Shown piece after piece: positions 25,116 to 31,498 of a DNA stretch of 38,574 bases. The stretch comes from an uncultured Faecalibacterium sp. (lineage in GTDB: Bacteria > Bacillota > Clostridia > Oscillospirales > Ruminococcaceae). The notes below the pieces were generated by a model. That model ran no database searches, was not told the origin of the DNA, and worked only from the letters and a program-made list of their open reading frames with translations. Position 1 is the first letter of the stretch. The number at the start of each line of letters is the position of its first letter. A program made the translations under genes and the position numbers. The stretch lies in NCBI GenBank assembly GCA_934553285.1, contig CAKTFD010000005.1:1-38574 (forward strand), in the 5' to 3' direction.

Positions 25116-25745
25116 TTATTCCAGGTCGTTTTCGTCACCAGCGCCCGCGCTCTGGGTGCTGTCCCCGGCGGCGTGTTTTTGATATTTCGGTATTTGGGAT
25201 AGTTCTTCAATTCTGGCAACTGCAACACGCTGACCAACTTCGTTCAGCGTGTCCATCAAATCAATTACTTGCCGATGATGTTCAGGAAGATCATCAACTT
25301 CAGTTGCAAGGTGAATATCTGTCGCAAGCCATGCAAGCTTGTCAGAAGCATTTTTTAATGTTTCTTCTGGAAGTGCATACTTCTTTGAGATATCCGGCGC
25401 AAGATCAAAAATCCATTTTTTGATTAGCTGATTATCAATTTTGCTATCTGGATTGTTATAGCGTTCAAATTTTATATTACGTCTTATACGAGAAACTATT
25501 TCTCGTTCTGCAAAAAAAATCCGTTCGTCAATTGATTTCTCAGAATAAGAATCACCAGAAATGAAGTCGCTGGTAGACATCCCCAGAGCGCTGGCTATTT
25601 TGGTTATGGTCTTAATTTTAGGAACAATTCTGCCAGATTCATATTTTCTAATTGCAGAATCAGCCATTTCGCACTTTTCAGCAAGTTGCTTTTGGGTCAA
25701 ACCTGCATCAATCCGTGCTTTTTTTAGCATTTCGCCTATTGTCAT
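25116..25745 (-). CDS. XRE-family (CI-like) repressor of element 1
   Basis: A 209-residue protein. The N-terminal helix-turn-helix (residues about 5-60; GLTQKQLAEKCEMADSAIRK) is the standard XRE fold. The remainder is a helical region rich in charged residues, without a visible S24 autoprotease domain. It is divergently transcribed from the Cro-like gene across a 143-base control region with repeated CAGACCA sites. The likely role is to hold the element quiescent. Without its own protease domain, induction must work by another route, possibly the separate S24 protein or a helper phage protein. Confidence 0.88.
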   Translation of the reverse strand: MTIGEMLKKARIDAGLTQKQLAEKCEMADSAIRKYESGRIVPKIKTITKIASALGMSTSDFISGDSYSEKSIDERIFFAEREIVSRIRRNIKFERYNNPDSKIDNQLIKKWIFDLAPDISKKYALPEETLKNASDKLAWLATDIHLATEVDDLPEHHRQVIDLMDTLNEVGQRVAVARIEELSQIPKYQKHAAGDSTQSAGAGDENDLE

Positions 25746-25788
25746 AAAATCACCCCCTTTTACTATACCAGTCTATGCGCAAAAAGTC

Positions 25789-25869
25789 CAGACCAAAAAG
25801 AATCTATTCTCGCAGTTGACAGACCAATACATATCTGCTATAATTCAAGACACAGACCATTTTGGGTCT
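25789..25869. promoter_or_regulatory. Element 1 switch region: early promoter and operators
   Basis: A perfect plus-strand promoter, TTGACA (25816-25821), 17 bases, TATAAT (25839-25844), drives the Cro-like gene. CAGACCA occurs at 25789, 25820 and 25853, about 31-33 bases apart. The second directly follows the -35 box, and the third is half of an inverted pair AGACC/GGTCT (25854-25869). A minus-strand TATAGT near 25770 may serve the repressor. These are probable CI/Cro operators. Confidence 0.8.
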
Positions 25870-25888
25870 ACTGATGGAGGTGATAACC

Positions 25889-26086
25889 ATGAAAATTTCT
25901 AAAAGCAAGTTAAGCATTGCCCTTGCACGCAAGCAGTGGAACCAGCGCGACCTGCGTGACAACGCTGTTGTGTCCAGTCAGACAACCCTGAACATCAACA
26001 AGGGCAAACCTGTCATGCCCGCTACCGCTGGCCGCATTGCCGCCGCTCTGGGTGTGGATGTGACCGAGATCATCGAGGAGGAGTAA
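25889..26086 (+). CDS. Cro-like XRE regulator
   Basis: A 65-residue single-domain helix-turn-helix protein (MKISKSKLSIALARKQWNQR start; recognition region SSQTTLNINKGKPVMPATAG). GGAGGTGATAACC precedes the ATG. It is the first gene right of the divergent control region and is likely the Cro counterpart of the CI-like repressor. Its frame ends four bases before the next gene. Element 2 has the same arrangement (34722-34937). Confidence 0.85.
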   Translation: MKISKSKLSIALARKQWNQRDLRDNAVVSSQTTLNINKGKPVMPATAGRIAAALGVDVTEIIEEE

Positions 26087-26089
26087 AAC

Positions 26090-26359
26090 ATGATTCATTT
26101 GATTGGCAGCTATTACATGACCGCAGGCAAGAGCGCTTACACCGTGGGAGAGGTAGAGGAGAGCCGCACCAAGCGTGTTTTCAAGCCCGGTGCAAGATAT
26201 TACCCTACCCTTGCCCGTGCCGTGGCAGAAACCGCAGAAATCGCACTCCGCGACAAAATCGCAGCTGGCGAGATCACCACGCTGCATGACGCTGTGGAAG
26301 CGTTCCGCTGCATGAAGGATGAAATCCTTGCCAGCATTGGCGACCAGAAGGAGGAATGA
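26090..26359 (+). CDS. Conserved small protein following the Cro gene (shared with element 2)
   Basis: An 89-residue protein of unknown function. It begins MIHLIGSYYMTAGKSAYTVG and has the segment RYYPTLARAVAETAEIALRD followed by a helical end (RCMKDEILASIG). The gene at 34934-35221 in element 2 encodes a clear relative with the same MIHLI start, RYYTTLSVAVASTAEIALRD and RCIRDEIIAVIG, also right after its Cro gene. The RBS GAGGAGGAG lies in the end of the Cro gene, so the two are coupled. It may be an early regulator or partner of Cro; that is inferred from position only. Confidence 0.8.
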   Translation: MIHLIGSYYMTAGKSAYTVGEVEESRTKRVFKPGARYYPTLARAVAETAEIALRDKIAAGEITTLHDAVEAFRCMKDEILASIGDQKEE

Positions 26360-26361
26360 CC

Positions 26362-26595
26362 ATGTACAGACCGTTCAAAAAACTGCGCTTGCGTATGGTC
26401 GAGATGGATTATAACCAGAAAGACCTTGCAAGGGCTGCGGGCATTGTGCCCAGCACGTTCAGCCTGCGGATCAGGGGAAAGCAGCCCTTCAACAGCGCCC
26501 AGATCGCCGCGATTGCCCGCGTGCTGAACATCCCCACAAGCGAGATCGGCGCTTACTTCTTTGAAGAACCGGGCAGGAAAATGAAAGTAGGGTGA
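26362..26595 (+). CDS. Small XRE-type helix-turn-helix protein
   Basis: A 77-residue protein. The helix-turn-helix covers about residues 14-58 (MDYNQKDLARAAGIVPSTFS...RIRGKQPFNSAQIAAIARVL), as in DUF739-type phage proteins. ATG 26362 has AGGAGG seven bases upstream; the in-frame ATG at 26356 is too close to the RBS. It overlaps nothing and lies two bases after the previous stop. It could be an additional early regulator or an excisionase-like factor. Confidence 0.75.
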   Translation: MYRPFKKLRLRMVEMDYNQKDLARAAGIVPSTFSLRIRGKQPFNSAQIAAIARVLNIPTSEIGAYFFEEPGRKMKVG

Positions 26596-26599
26596 TAGC

Positions 26600-27694
26600 T
26601 TGAACGAAGCAGAAAAGACAGTCCCCGGCGGCGCTGGATCAGTTGCTGACTATCTGACCAGTGACACCAGTGTGCCGCATTATATCCCTTTTCCTCGTTT
26701 TCTGCTTGATATGAAGTTGAGCCATACGGCCAAATTGATTTATTCTGTTCTGCTTTATCGGGCGAATCTATCAAAGATAAACGGATGGATTGACGAGCAA
26801 GGCCGGGTGTACATCACTTACCCCGTTACTGAGATTGCGGAAAATCTTCATAAAGGCGTTTCGGTCATAAAAGAAGGTCTTAGCGCACTGGATCGTGCTG
26901 GACTGACTGAGCGCAAGCGTAATTTTTCCGCACCAGATACGATTTATGTGAAGCTTCCAACAGAAGGTCTAAAAGCAGACCCACAGACAGCCGGAAAACC
27001 GGCTATCAGTGAGCCGGAAAACCGACCCACAGAAGGCCTAAAAACAGACCCACAGACAGCCGGAAAACCGACCCACACAGAGCCGGAAAACCAACCCACA
27101 GACAGCCGGGAAACCGGCTATCAGACAGCCGGAAAACCGGCCACTAATAAAAAGAATAAGATAAAAGATAGAGTAATAGATAGAGATAATACGCAGCCTG
27201 CGGCTGCTGTGTCGCGCACCCCTCTTGATATTTTTCGGGAGTTTGCCCAAGAACAGGCACCCGGAAACGAGGAACTGCTGGAAAGCCTGCAAGACTTTGA
27301 CAAGAATCGTCAGGACATTGCCAGAGCGAACAAGAAAAGGCGTTGGACGGAATCAGCTGCAAAGGGTATTTGCAAAAAGCTGGTGCAGCTGACCGATGAA
27401 GCCGGGGTAAAAGATCGCACCGGGTATATGTGCGCTTGCCTTGACAGCAGTGTTGCCGTAGGATGGTTATCCGTCTACCCTTATGAGCACTTTACAGATC
27501 ACAACCCCGTTGTGCCTGATCCGGTTGCAAGCCGTGACCGACTGCACAGAAGTCTGGTGCGGAAAAGCGAACAGGACAAGCCCCGCAAGATCACCAAGGA
27601 CACAAACCTGTCAGACTTGATCAACTGTGCAGGGATCCCGTTACCAGCGTGCAGCACCCCGGCGGCACAGAAAGAAGGTGATAAACATGAGTAA
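26600..27694 (+). CDS. RepA_N-type replication initiator
   Basis: A 364-residue protein. Residues about 28-107 match the RepA_N domain (YIPFPRFLLDMKLSHTAKLI; NGWIDEQGRVYITYPVTEIA; GLTERKR), the initiator domain of many Firmicutes plasmids and some mobile elements. Residues about 115-195 are a low-complexity stretch with repeated PQTAGKP and PTEGLK units, reflecting DNA repeats. The C-terminal part (about 205-310) is a helical domain typical of the second half of such initiators. It starts with TTG at 26600 after GTAGGGTGATAG; no ATG fits before the conserved domain. RepA_N origins typically lie inside the gene, which fits the internal repeats. It should let the excised element replicate. Confidence 0.82.
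   Translation: MNEAEKTVPGGAGSVADYLTSDTSVPHYIPFPRFLLDMKLSHTAKLIYSVLLYRANLSKINGWIDEQGRVYITYPVTEIAENLHKGVSVIKEGLSALDRAGLTERKRNFSAPDTIYVKLPTEGLKADPQTAGKPAISEPENRPTEGLKTDPQTAGKPTHTEPENQPTDSRETGYQTAGKPATNKKNKIKDRVIDRDNTQPAAAVSRTPLDIFREFAQEQAPGNEELLESLQDFDKNRQDIARANKKRRWTESAAKGICKKLVQLTDEAGVKDRTGYMCACLDSSVAVGWLSVYPYEHFTDHNPVVPDPVASRDRLHRSLVRKSEQDKPRKITKDTNLSDLINCAGIPLPACSTPAAQKEGDKHE
26959..27139 (+). repeat. Iteron-like repeats inside the RepA_N gene (candidate origin)
   Basis: AGCCGGAAAACC occurs at 26989, 27012, 27058, 27081 and 27127, with a variant (AGCCGGGAAACC) at 27104. Spacing is about 23-46 bases, in multiples of about 23. Two longer 42-base copies (26959-27000 and 27029-27070) differ at only a few positions. 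The CCGGAAAACCGG core is itself nearly symmetric. AT-rich DNA follows directly (27141-27190). This is the layout expected for an origin inside a RepA_N gene. Confidence 0.7.
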
Positions 27695-27881
27695 GCAATA
27701 CAATACCTGCCCCTATTGCGGCGCAAACCTTGACCCCGGCGAAAGGTGCGACTGCCCGCGTGCATCCCCCGGCGGGTATCAGTACGGAAACCAGACAGGC
27801 GCGAGGGTATACCAGAACCTGCCCGGCCTGCCGGAGATCGTATTTAGCCGCAGCAAGCCCCAGAAGGAGAAAACAGAATGA
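27687..27881 (+). CDS. Small zinc-ribbon protein
   Basis: A 64-residue protein beginning MSKQYNTCPYCGANLDPGER and continuing CDCPR: a CxxC...CxC set that should bind one zinc. The rest is low-complexity. The ATG overlaps the rep stop (ATGAGTAA) and has GAAGGTG upstream, so it is coupled to rep. The next gene overlaps it by four bases. Unknown function; it may contact DNA or the initiator. Confidence 0.7.
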   Translation: MSKQYNTCPYCGANLDPGERCDCPRASPGGYQYGNQTGARVYQNLPGLPEIVFSRSKPQKEKTE

Positions 27882-28438
27882 AGTGGAACCCATTTTATGC
27901 AGATGACCCCAAATTGAACAAGGTAAGGCCTGAACCGGGCACCAGCGTGCTGGTTACCTGTCTGGATAAGCGCGGCGCGCGCAAAGTGGTACAGGCGCAT
28001 TGCTCAGACGATGCAGCACAACCGTTTTCAACAAAAAGCCCGGTGATAGCGTGGGCACCCATGCCGGAACCCTACAACGGCGCTGCTGCACCCGCGAAAG
28101 GGCATTTGTTCCGGGAAGCGAAAGCCGCAATTCTGAACGCAGTAAGGACAGCCCCGGCGGGGTATGTCGAAAACGGGAAGCTAAGGCGGCACGTTATGCA
28201 GACGGTAGGTTGCAGCGAGGGTACATACCTGCGCGTTTCCCGCGAACTTACCCGCAGCGGCCAGATCGTAAAGAAACAGGTCTTACTAAGACCGTATACC
28301 AGCGGGTGGATCACATACTTGCCCGGAAACAGGTTACCAGTGCCCACACAGGCCGTAAAGGCTGTGAAGGAATGCCCGCTTGACGCTACCCCATGCAGCA
28401 GGGACTGCCTTAATACCGCTTGCCCGTATCACCCATAA
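27878..28438 (+). CDS. DUF551-like protein with winged-helix-like C-terminus
   Basis: A 186-residue protein. The N-terminal part (residues about 1-68) ends VIAWAPMPEPY, which resembles the end of DUF551 domains common in phages. Residues about 75-140 (FREAKAAILNAVRT...CSEGTYLRVSRELTRSGQIV) look like a winged-helix DNA-binding unit. The C-terminus is Cys-rich (CPLDATPCSRDCLNTACPYH) and could bind metal. The ATGA overlap with the zinc-ribbon gene marks a coupled pair. Function unknown. Confidence 0.65.
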   Translation: MKWNPFYADDPKLNKVRPEPGTSVLVTCLDKRGARKVVQAHCSDDAAQPFSTKSPVIAWAPMPEPYNGAAAPAKGHLFREAKAAILNAVRTAPAGYVENGKLRRHVMQTVGCSEGTYLRVSRELTRSGQIVKKQVLLRPYTSGWITYLPGNRLPVPTQAVKAVKECPLDATPCSRDCLNTACPYHP

Positions 28439-28512
28439 ACGCATACATGACCGACAAACAAGAAAGCCGCTCACACTGTTGGCGCAGCGTGGGCGGCAAA
28501 CGGGCGGTAAAG

Positions 28513-28541
28513 TTTCCAGACAATACCGCCCCCATTATAAC
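28513..28541 (+). promoter_or_regulatory. Possible promoter for the S24 segment
   Basis: TTTCCA (28513-28518), a 17-base spacer and TATAAC (28536-28541), 20 bases before the 29-residue ORF. A G/C-rich inverted repeat (GCCGC...GCGGC) lies upstream at about 28467-28498. Confidence 0.45.
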
Positions 28542-28560
28542 AAAAATGGAGGACTTTTCA

Positions 28561-28650
28561 ATGACTATGTATCATTTTCAGTGCATTGCGCCGTTTTTCG
28601 TATGGTGCCTGATCGGCATCGTGGGCTGCTGGTACAGCGGCAACTTGTAA
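28561..28650 (+). CDS. 29-residue hydrophobic protein
   Basis: The frame reads MTMYHFQCIAPFFVWCLIGI and ends VGCWYSGNL. GGAGG at 28548-28552 lies eight bases before the ATG. It has one probable membrane helix (about residues 8-24). It ends 14 bases before the S24 gene and may serve as a leader peptide for it or be a membrane microprotein. Confidence 0.55.
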   Translation: MTMYHFQCIAPFFVWCLIGIVGCWYSGNL

Positions 28651-28664
28651 GGGAGGTGGATAAG

Positions 28665-28979
28665 ATGGAGCAGCACCAGAGCGCACAGGCCGAAGCACCG
28701 CACAGTGATTTTCTCATGCTGGTACAAGATGACAGCATGAAGAATGCCGGCATAAGAGCCGGTGACAGAGTGGAGATTGCAGCCTGTGACCATGTAGAAC
28801 CCGGAAAGATCGCCCTTGTAAAGGTCGGGGAAGAGTATCTATTGCGTGTCTTGTGGGCAGATGGGCAAATCCTTGTGCCCGCAAACCCGGCATACATGGC
28901 CGAAATATTCACCCGTGACGAGCTGGCAGGCGTGCAGATCATTGGGCGCGCCGTTGCAGTCCGGCACACACTAGCATGA
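28665..28979 (+). CDS. LexA/CI-like S24 peptidase domain without a DNA-binding domain
   Basis: A 104-residue protein consisting only of the C-terminal S24 fold of LexA/CI repressors. The Ser is in QDDSMKNAGIRAGDRVEI (S24), and the second half is KIALVKVGEEYLLRVLWADG then ILVPANPAY. In LexA the general base Lys sits in a VKRL-type strand; the equivalent position here reads LLRVL, so Lys seems replaced by Arg (R61). It may be inactive as a protease and act as a dimerisation or anti-repressor module. GGGAGGTGG precedes the ATG; an upstream in-frame extension is rejected. The element's repressor lacks an S24 domain, so the two may work together. Confidence 0.78.
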   Translation: MEQHQSAQAEAPHSDFLMLVQDDSMKNAGIRAGDRVEIAACDHVEPGKIALVKVGEEYLLRVLWADGQILVPANPAYMAEIFTRDELAGVQIIGRAVAVRHTLA

Positions 28980-28994
28980 AGAAAGGAACAAAAC

Positions 28995-29309
28995 ATGAAA
29001 CGAAACGAATTAAGAAACCTTGGCTTGACCCCTGAACAGATCGATGCAGTCATGACCATGAACGGCAGCGATGTGAACCGCGAGAAGGCAAAGAGCGCCG
29101 CCCAGACCGGGAACGAGATGCAGCGCTTGCGTGAATCGTGTGCAACGCTGCTTGAGCTGTTGGAAAGCCCGGAAGCTGTGCAGCGTGTGCTGCTGTGCGT
29201 TTCCCGCCTGTATAACGACCAGGAACGCAGGAAAGCCAGAAAAGAATACCCCGGCGGGGTGCTCAAAACCACCACTCCCCAGAATGACCCCGGGGGGGTT
29301 CAGGAATGA
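28995..29309 (+). CDS. Short GP20/scaffold-like N-terminal protein
   Basis: A 104-residue protein whose start, MKRNELRNLGLTPEQIDAVM then MNGSDVNREKAK, resembles the beginning of phage GP20-type scaffolding proteins. The scaffold body is missing; a short helical region and a Pro/Gly-rich tail (with PGGVLK and DPGGVQ) follow. GAAAGGAA precedes the ATG. The next gene overlaps its stop by four bases. It may be a stripped scaffold derivative that affects capsid assembly, or a protein that merely shares this helical motif. Confidence 0.55.
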   Translation: MKRNELRNLGLTPEQIDAVMTMNGSDVNREKAKSAAQTGNEMQRLRESCATLLELLESPEAVQRVLLCVSRLYNDQERRKARKEYPGGVLKTTTPQNDPGGVQE

Positions 29310-29452
29310 AAGTGACCATATCCTTTACCCCGGAAGAACGTGAACAGGCGTGGAAGGTGCGCGAGGTTCTTTTGCAGCTGCTTGGCCGCTGCCGCACGCA
29401 CACAAGCCAGATCGGCGAACGCTGCATGATCTATTTGACGCTGGTTCGCTGA
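29306..29452 (+). CDS. 48-residue basic helical protein
   Basis: The frame begins MKVTISFTPEEREQAWKVRE and continues VLLQLLGRCRTHTSQIGERC to a short hydrophobic end. The ATG overlaps the previous stop (ATGA), and the preceding gene's end (GGGGGGTTCAGGA) supplies an RBS-like sequence. A strand-helix start with a basic end suggests a small nucleic-acid or regulator-binding protein. The -35 box of the next promoter lies in its last codons. Confidence 0.55.
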   Translation: MKVTISFTPEEREQAWKVREVLLQLLGRCRTHTSQIGERCMIYLTLVR

Positions 29453-29463
29453 TGTGGTAAAAT
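29435..29463 (+). promoter_or_regulatory. Strong promoter of the small RNA candidate
   Basis: TTGACG (29435-29440), exactly 17 bases, TAAAAT (29458-29463). No protein gene begins in the next 570 bases; a terminator lies 40 bases on. Confidence 0.7.
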
Positions 29464-29469
29464 AAAAGC

Positions 29470-29546
29470 AGGCATAGAGTACCGCCAGACGTCTGGTTGC
29501 TATCAAGCACAGGGAAAACGCTTCGGCGGTTCTCTGTGCTTTTTTA
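29470..29546 (+). ncRNA. Candidate small regulatory RNA of about 77 nt
   Basis: The unit runs from a near-consensus promoter to a strong terminator with no usable ORF. It contains a perfect 12-base palindrome CCAGACGTCTGG (29485-29496). The terminator is an 11-bp stem AAGCACAGGGA/TCTCTGTGCTT (29505-29541) capped by CGC-TTCG-GCG and followed by T-rich sequence. ACCGCC (29481-29486) can also pair with GGCGGT (29525-29530) inside the terminator arm, giving an alternative fold. Its target is unknown; both ends could act on element or helper transcripts. Confidence 0.6.
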
Positions 29547-30039
29547 TTTTGTCTGCTGTACCTGTTCACTGGCGCCCTGGGCGCACTGATCCGTGCTGAA
29601 TCATCTTGCCTTCCTCCTAAACCATTGCCCAGTTGCACCAGACGAACAGAGACAGGCAAAAGCAGCGCTGTGTCTGTGGCTGCATGATCGTGCCGCATAG
29701 CACCATGCACAGCGCTTTCTGTTAAATCTTCCCGCGCTCTGATCGGCGCTATTAGCAGCTTGCCAGCGGTCTGGCAGGGGGGTGGGGGAGGGGTCCCCTC
29801 TCCATGCCCTCAGCGCCTCCCGCCTGTCCAGCGCCGATCTACACACGCGGAGTTTTTTAAAGGGCTGGATATGCAGCAAAGTTATAGGCTTTAGCGCCTG
29901 CTTTATATAGGCGCTTGGAAAATGCAACAAAACATACAGCTTTTTACTGCTGATTTTGCCCGAAAAACAAGTCAAAAAGGCATCTGCCTTTTGAATTAAA
30001 CGTACACGGCCACGGATAAGGCCGGGAAAGGAATAAACC
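29547..30039. other. 493-base non-coding stretch before the capsid genes
   Basis: No credible ORF on either strand. Hairpins seen: TGCCAG-CGGT-CTGGCA (29761-29776), GAGGGG-T-CCCCTC (29788-29800), AGCGCCT/AGGCGCT (29893-29915) and a bulged TCAAAAAGGC/GCCTTTTGA (29972-29994). GCGCTCTGATCG at 29734-29745 recurs from the 106-nt repeat. No strong promoter was found, so late expression may need an activator. Confidence 0.5.
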
Positions 30040-30501
30040 ATGAATGAAACTGCAACGCAGGAAGCCCGTACCACTGCAGCCGGAGAGCAGCAGGAGCCGC
30101 GCACCTTCACGCAGGAGGAGGTAAACAGCATTGTTGCTGACCGCCTGAGCCGTGAACGCGCAAAGTATGCTGATTACGATGACCTGAAAGCCAAGGCAAG
30201 CCAGTACGATACCACAAAGGCACAGCTGGATGCACTGAACAGTGCAAACGCCCGGCGCGATATGATCGCCCGCGTGGCAGCTGCAACCGGCTGTCCGGCT
30301 GAACTGCTGACCGGCGACACGGAAGAAGCCTGCACCGCACAGGCACAGGCTATTACAGCTTTTGCAAAGACCCAGCAGCCCGCAGGGTATCCCAATGTTA
30401 AAGACGGCGGTTCGCCGCTGCGCCTGCCTACTGTGGCTAATACCTCGGACGCTTTCAGCCGCGCAATAAAGCATACTCCGAAACAATTCAAAAGCTATTG
30501 A
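30040..30501 (+). CDS. Phage capsid scaffolding-like protein
   Basis: A 153-residue protein. After a disordered start comes RTFTQEEVNSIVADRLSRER then AKYADYDDLKAKASQYD, the typical helical core of Firmicutes phage scaffold proteins, followed by Ala/Gln-rich helix and a short basic C-terminus (AIKHTPKQFKSY). AAAGGAA precedes the ATG. It lies 19 bases before the capsid gene, the normal scaffold-capsid order. It is shorter than many phage scaffolds (about 180-220), which could matter for capsid size. Confidence 0.78.
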   Translation: MNETATQEARTTAAGEQQEPRTFTQEEVNSIVADRLSRERAKYADYDDLKAKASQYDTTKAQLDALNSANARRDMIARVAAATGCPAELLTGDTEEACTAQAQAITAFAKTQQPAGYPNVKDGGSPLRLPTVANTSDAFSRAIKHTPKQFKSY

Positions 30502-30520
30502 TCTAAACGAGGTTTAATAT

Positions 30521-31369
30521 ATGTCCGTTGAACTTACCACCAAATTTGCACCGCAGACCGATGACCTGTTTAAAGCTGAAAGCAAGGTCGGACTGCTGAC
30601 CAATACCGACTATGATTGGACTGGTGCCCACGCTATCAAGCTGTATAAGATCAGCACCACGCCCCTGAACGACTACAGCCGCAACCGCAGCACCGCCCCC
30701 GAGGACACCAGCGAATCCCTGTCCCGTTATGGCAAACTGCTTGACCTGTCCGCAACCACCGAGGAACTGCTGTTGAAGCATGACCGCTCTTTTATTTTCA
30801 ACGTTGACCGTCTGGATCAGGACGAAACGCAGCAGCAGCTGGAAGCCGGCACCGCGCTGGCGCGCGAACTGCGGGAGGTGGTTATCCCCGAGGTTGATAC
30901 CAACGTGTATACCGTGATGACCACCGGCGCAGGCCACAAGCCCGCAGCCGCAGCGCTCACCAAGTCCAACATCTATGCCGCTATTCTGGCAGCGTCTCAG
31001 GCGCTGGACGATGCGGAAGTGCCCGAAACTGAGCGCTCTCTGGTCGTCACCCCGGCAACCTATGCGCTGCTCAAGCAGGCCGTTGAGTTTGACCATACCG
31101 AGATCGGTGCAGAGATGCGCGCCCGCGGCATTGTGGCCGTGCTGGATGGCGCGAACGTTGTAAAGGTGCCGTCTGCACGCCTGCCGGAGAAGTTCGGCTT
31201 TATGCTGGCGCACCCCTCCGCAACTGTGGCGCCTGTCAAGCTGGAAGATTTCGGCATCCATGATGACACCCCGCTTTCCAGCGGCACCATTGTGACCGGC
31301 CGTGTCTGCTATGACGCCTTTGTGCTGGATAACAAGAAGGTTGGTATCTACTATCAGGAAACCACCTGA
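30521..31369 (+). CDS. Phage major capsid protein (HK97-like fold)
   Basis: A 282-residue protein. Evidence is the N-terminal segment (MSVELTTKFAPQTDDLFKAE), the long helix region with LEAGTALARELREVVIPEVD, and the core SLVVTPATYALLKQAVEF, near the middle of the A-domain. The ending TGRVCYDAFVLDNKKVGIYY is characteristic of this coat-protein group. It directly follows the scaffold-like gene and is followed by a terminator in the 106-nt repeat. No prohead protease, portal or terminase is nearby, so assembly must use helper components or yield unpackaged shells. Family-level assignment is by motif. Confidence 0.85.
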   Translation: MSVELTTKFAPQTDDLFKAESKVGLLTNTDYDWTGAHAIKLYKISTTPLNDYSRNRSTAPEDTSESLSRYGKLLDLSATTEELLLKHDRSFIFNVDRLDQDETQQQLEAGTALARELREVVIPEVDTNVYTVMTTGAGHKPAAAALTKSNIYAAILAASQALDDAEVPETERSLVVTPATYALLKQAVEFDHTEIGAEMRARGIVAVLDGANVVKVPSARLPEKFGFMLAHPSATVAPVKLEDFGIHDDTPLSSGTIVTGRVCYDAFVLDNKKVGIYYQETT

Positions 31370-31370
31370 T

Positions 31371-31476
31371 TTGTGCATTTTGTCCCCGGCGGCGCTCTGA
31401 TCGCAGGGTGCTGCATCGCACATAACCGGCAAAATGCCGAAATTTAGCGCCCACGGTTCACGCTGTGGGCGTTTTT
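31371..31476 (+). repeat. 106-nt direct repeat, copy 2 (after the capsid gene), ending in a terminator
   Basis: 102 of 106 bases match copy 1 at 25006-25111, offset 6365. Here CGCCCAC/GTGGGCG followed by T6 (about 31449-31477) would terminate the capsid transcript. Differences between copies at the stem keep pairing possible (T-G becomes C-G; A-T becomes G-T). The two copies in direct orientation could recombine and remove everything between the integrase and the late regulator. Confidence 0.85.
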
Positions 31477-31498
31477 TCGTTGGAAGGAGACGCAGCGC

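Noticed and set aside
26959..27139. CRISPR array
   Set aside because: Repeats are 12 to 42 bases with irregular spacing, lie in frame inside a replication gene, and no cas gene is near.
28380..28664. N-terminal extension of the S24 protein
   Set aside because: It overlaps the previous gene and a promoter-like region with no domain; ATG 28665 has GGGAGGTGG.
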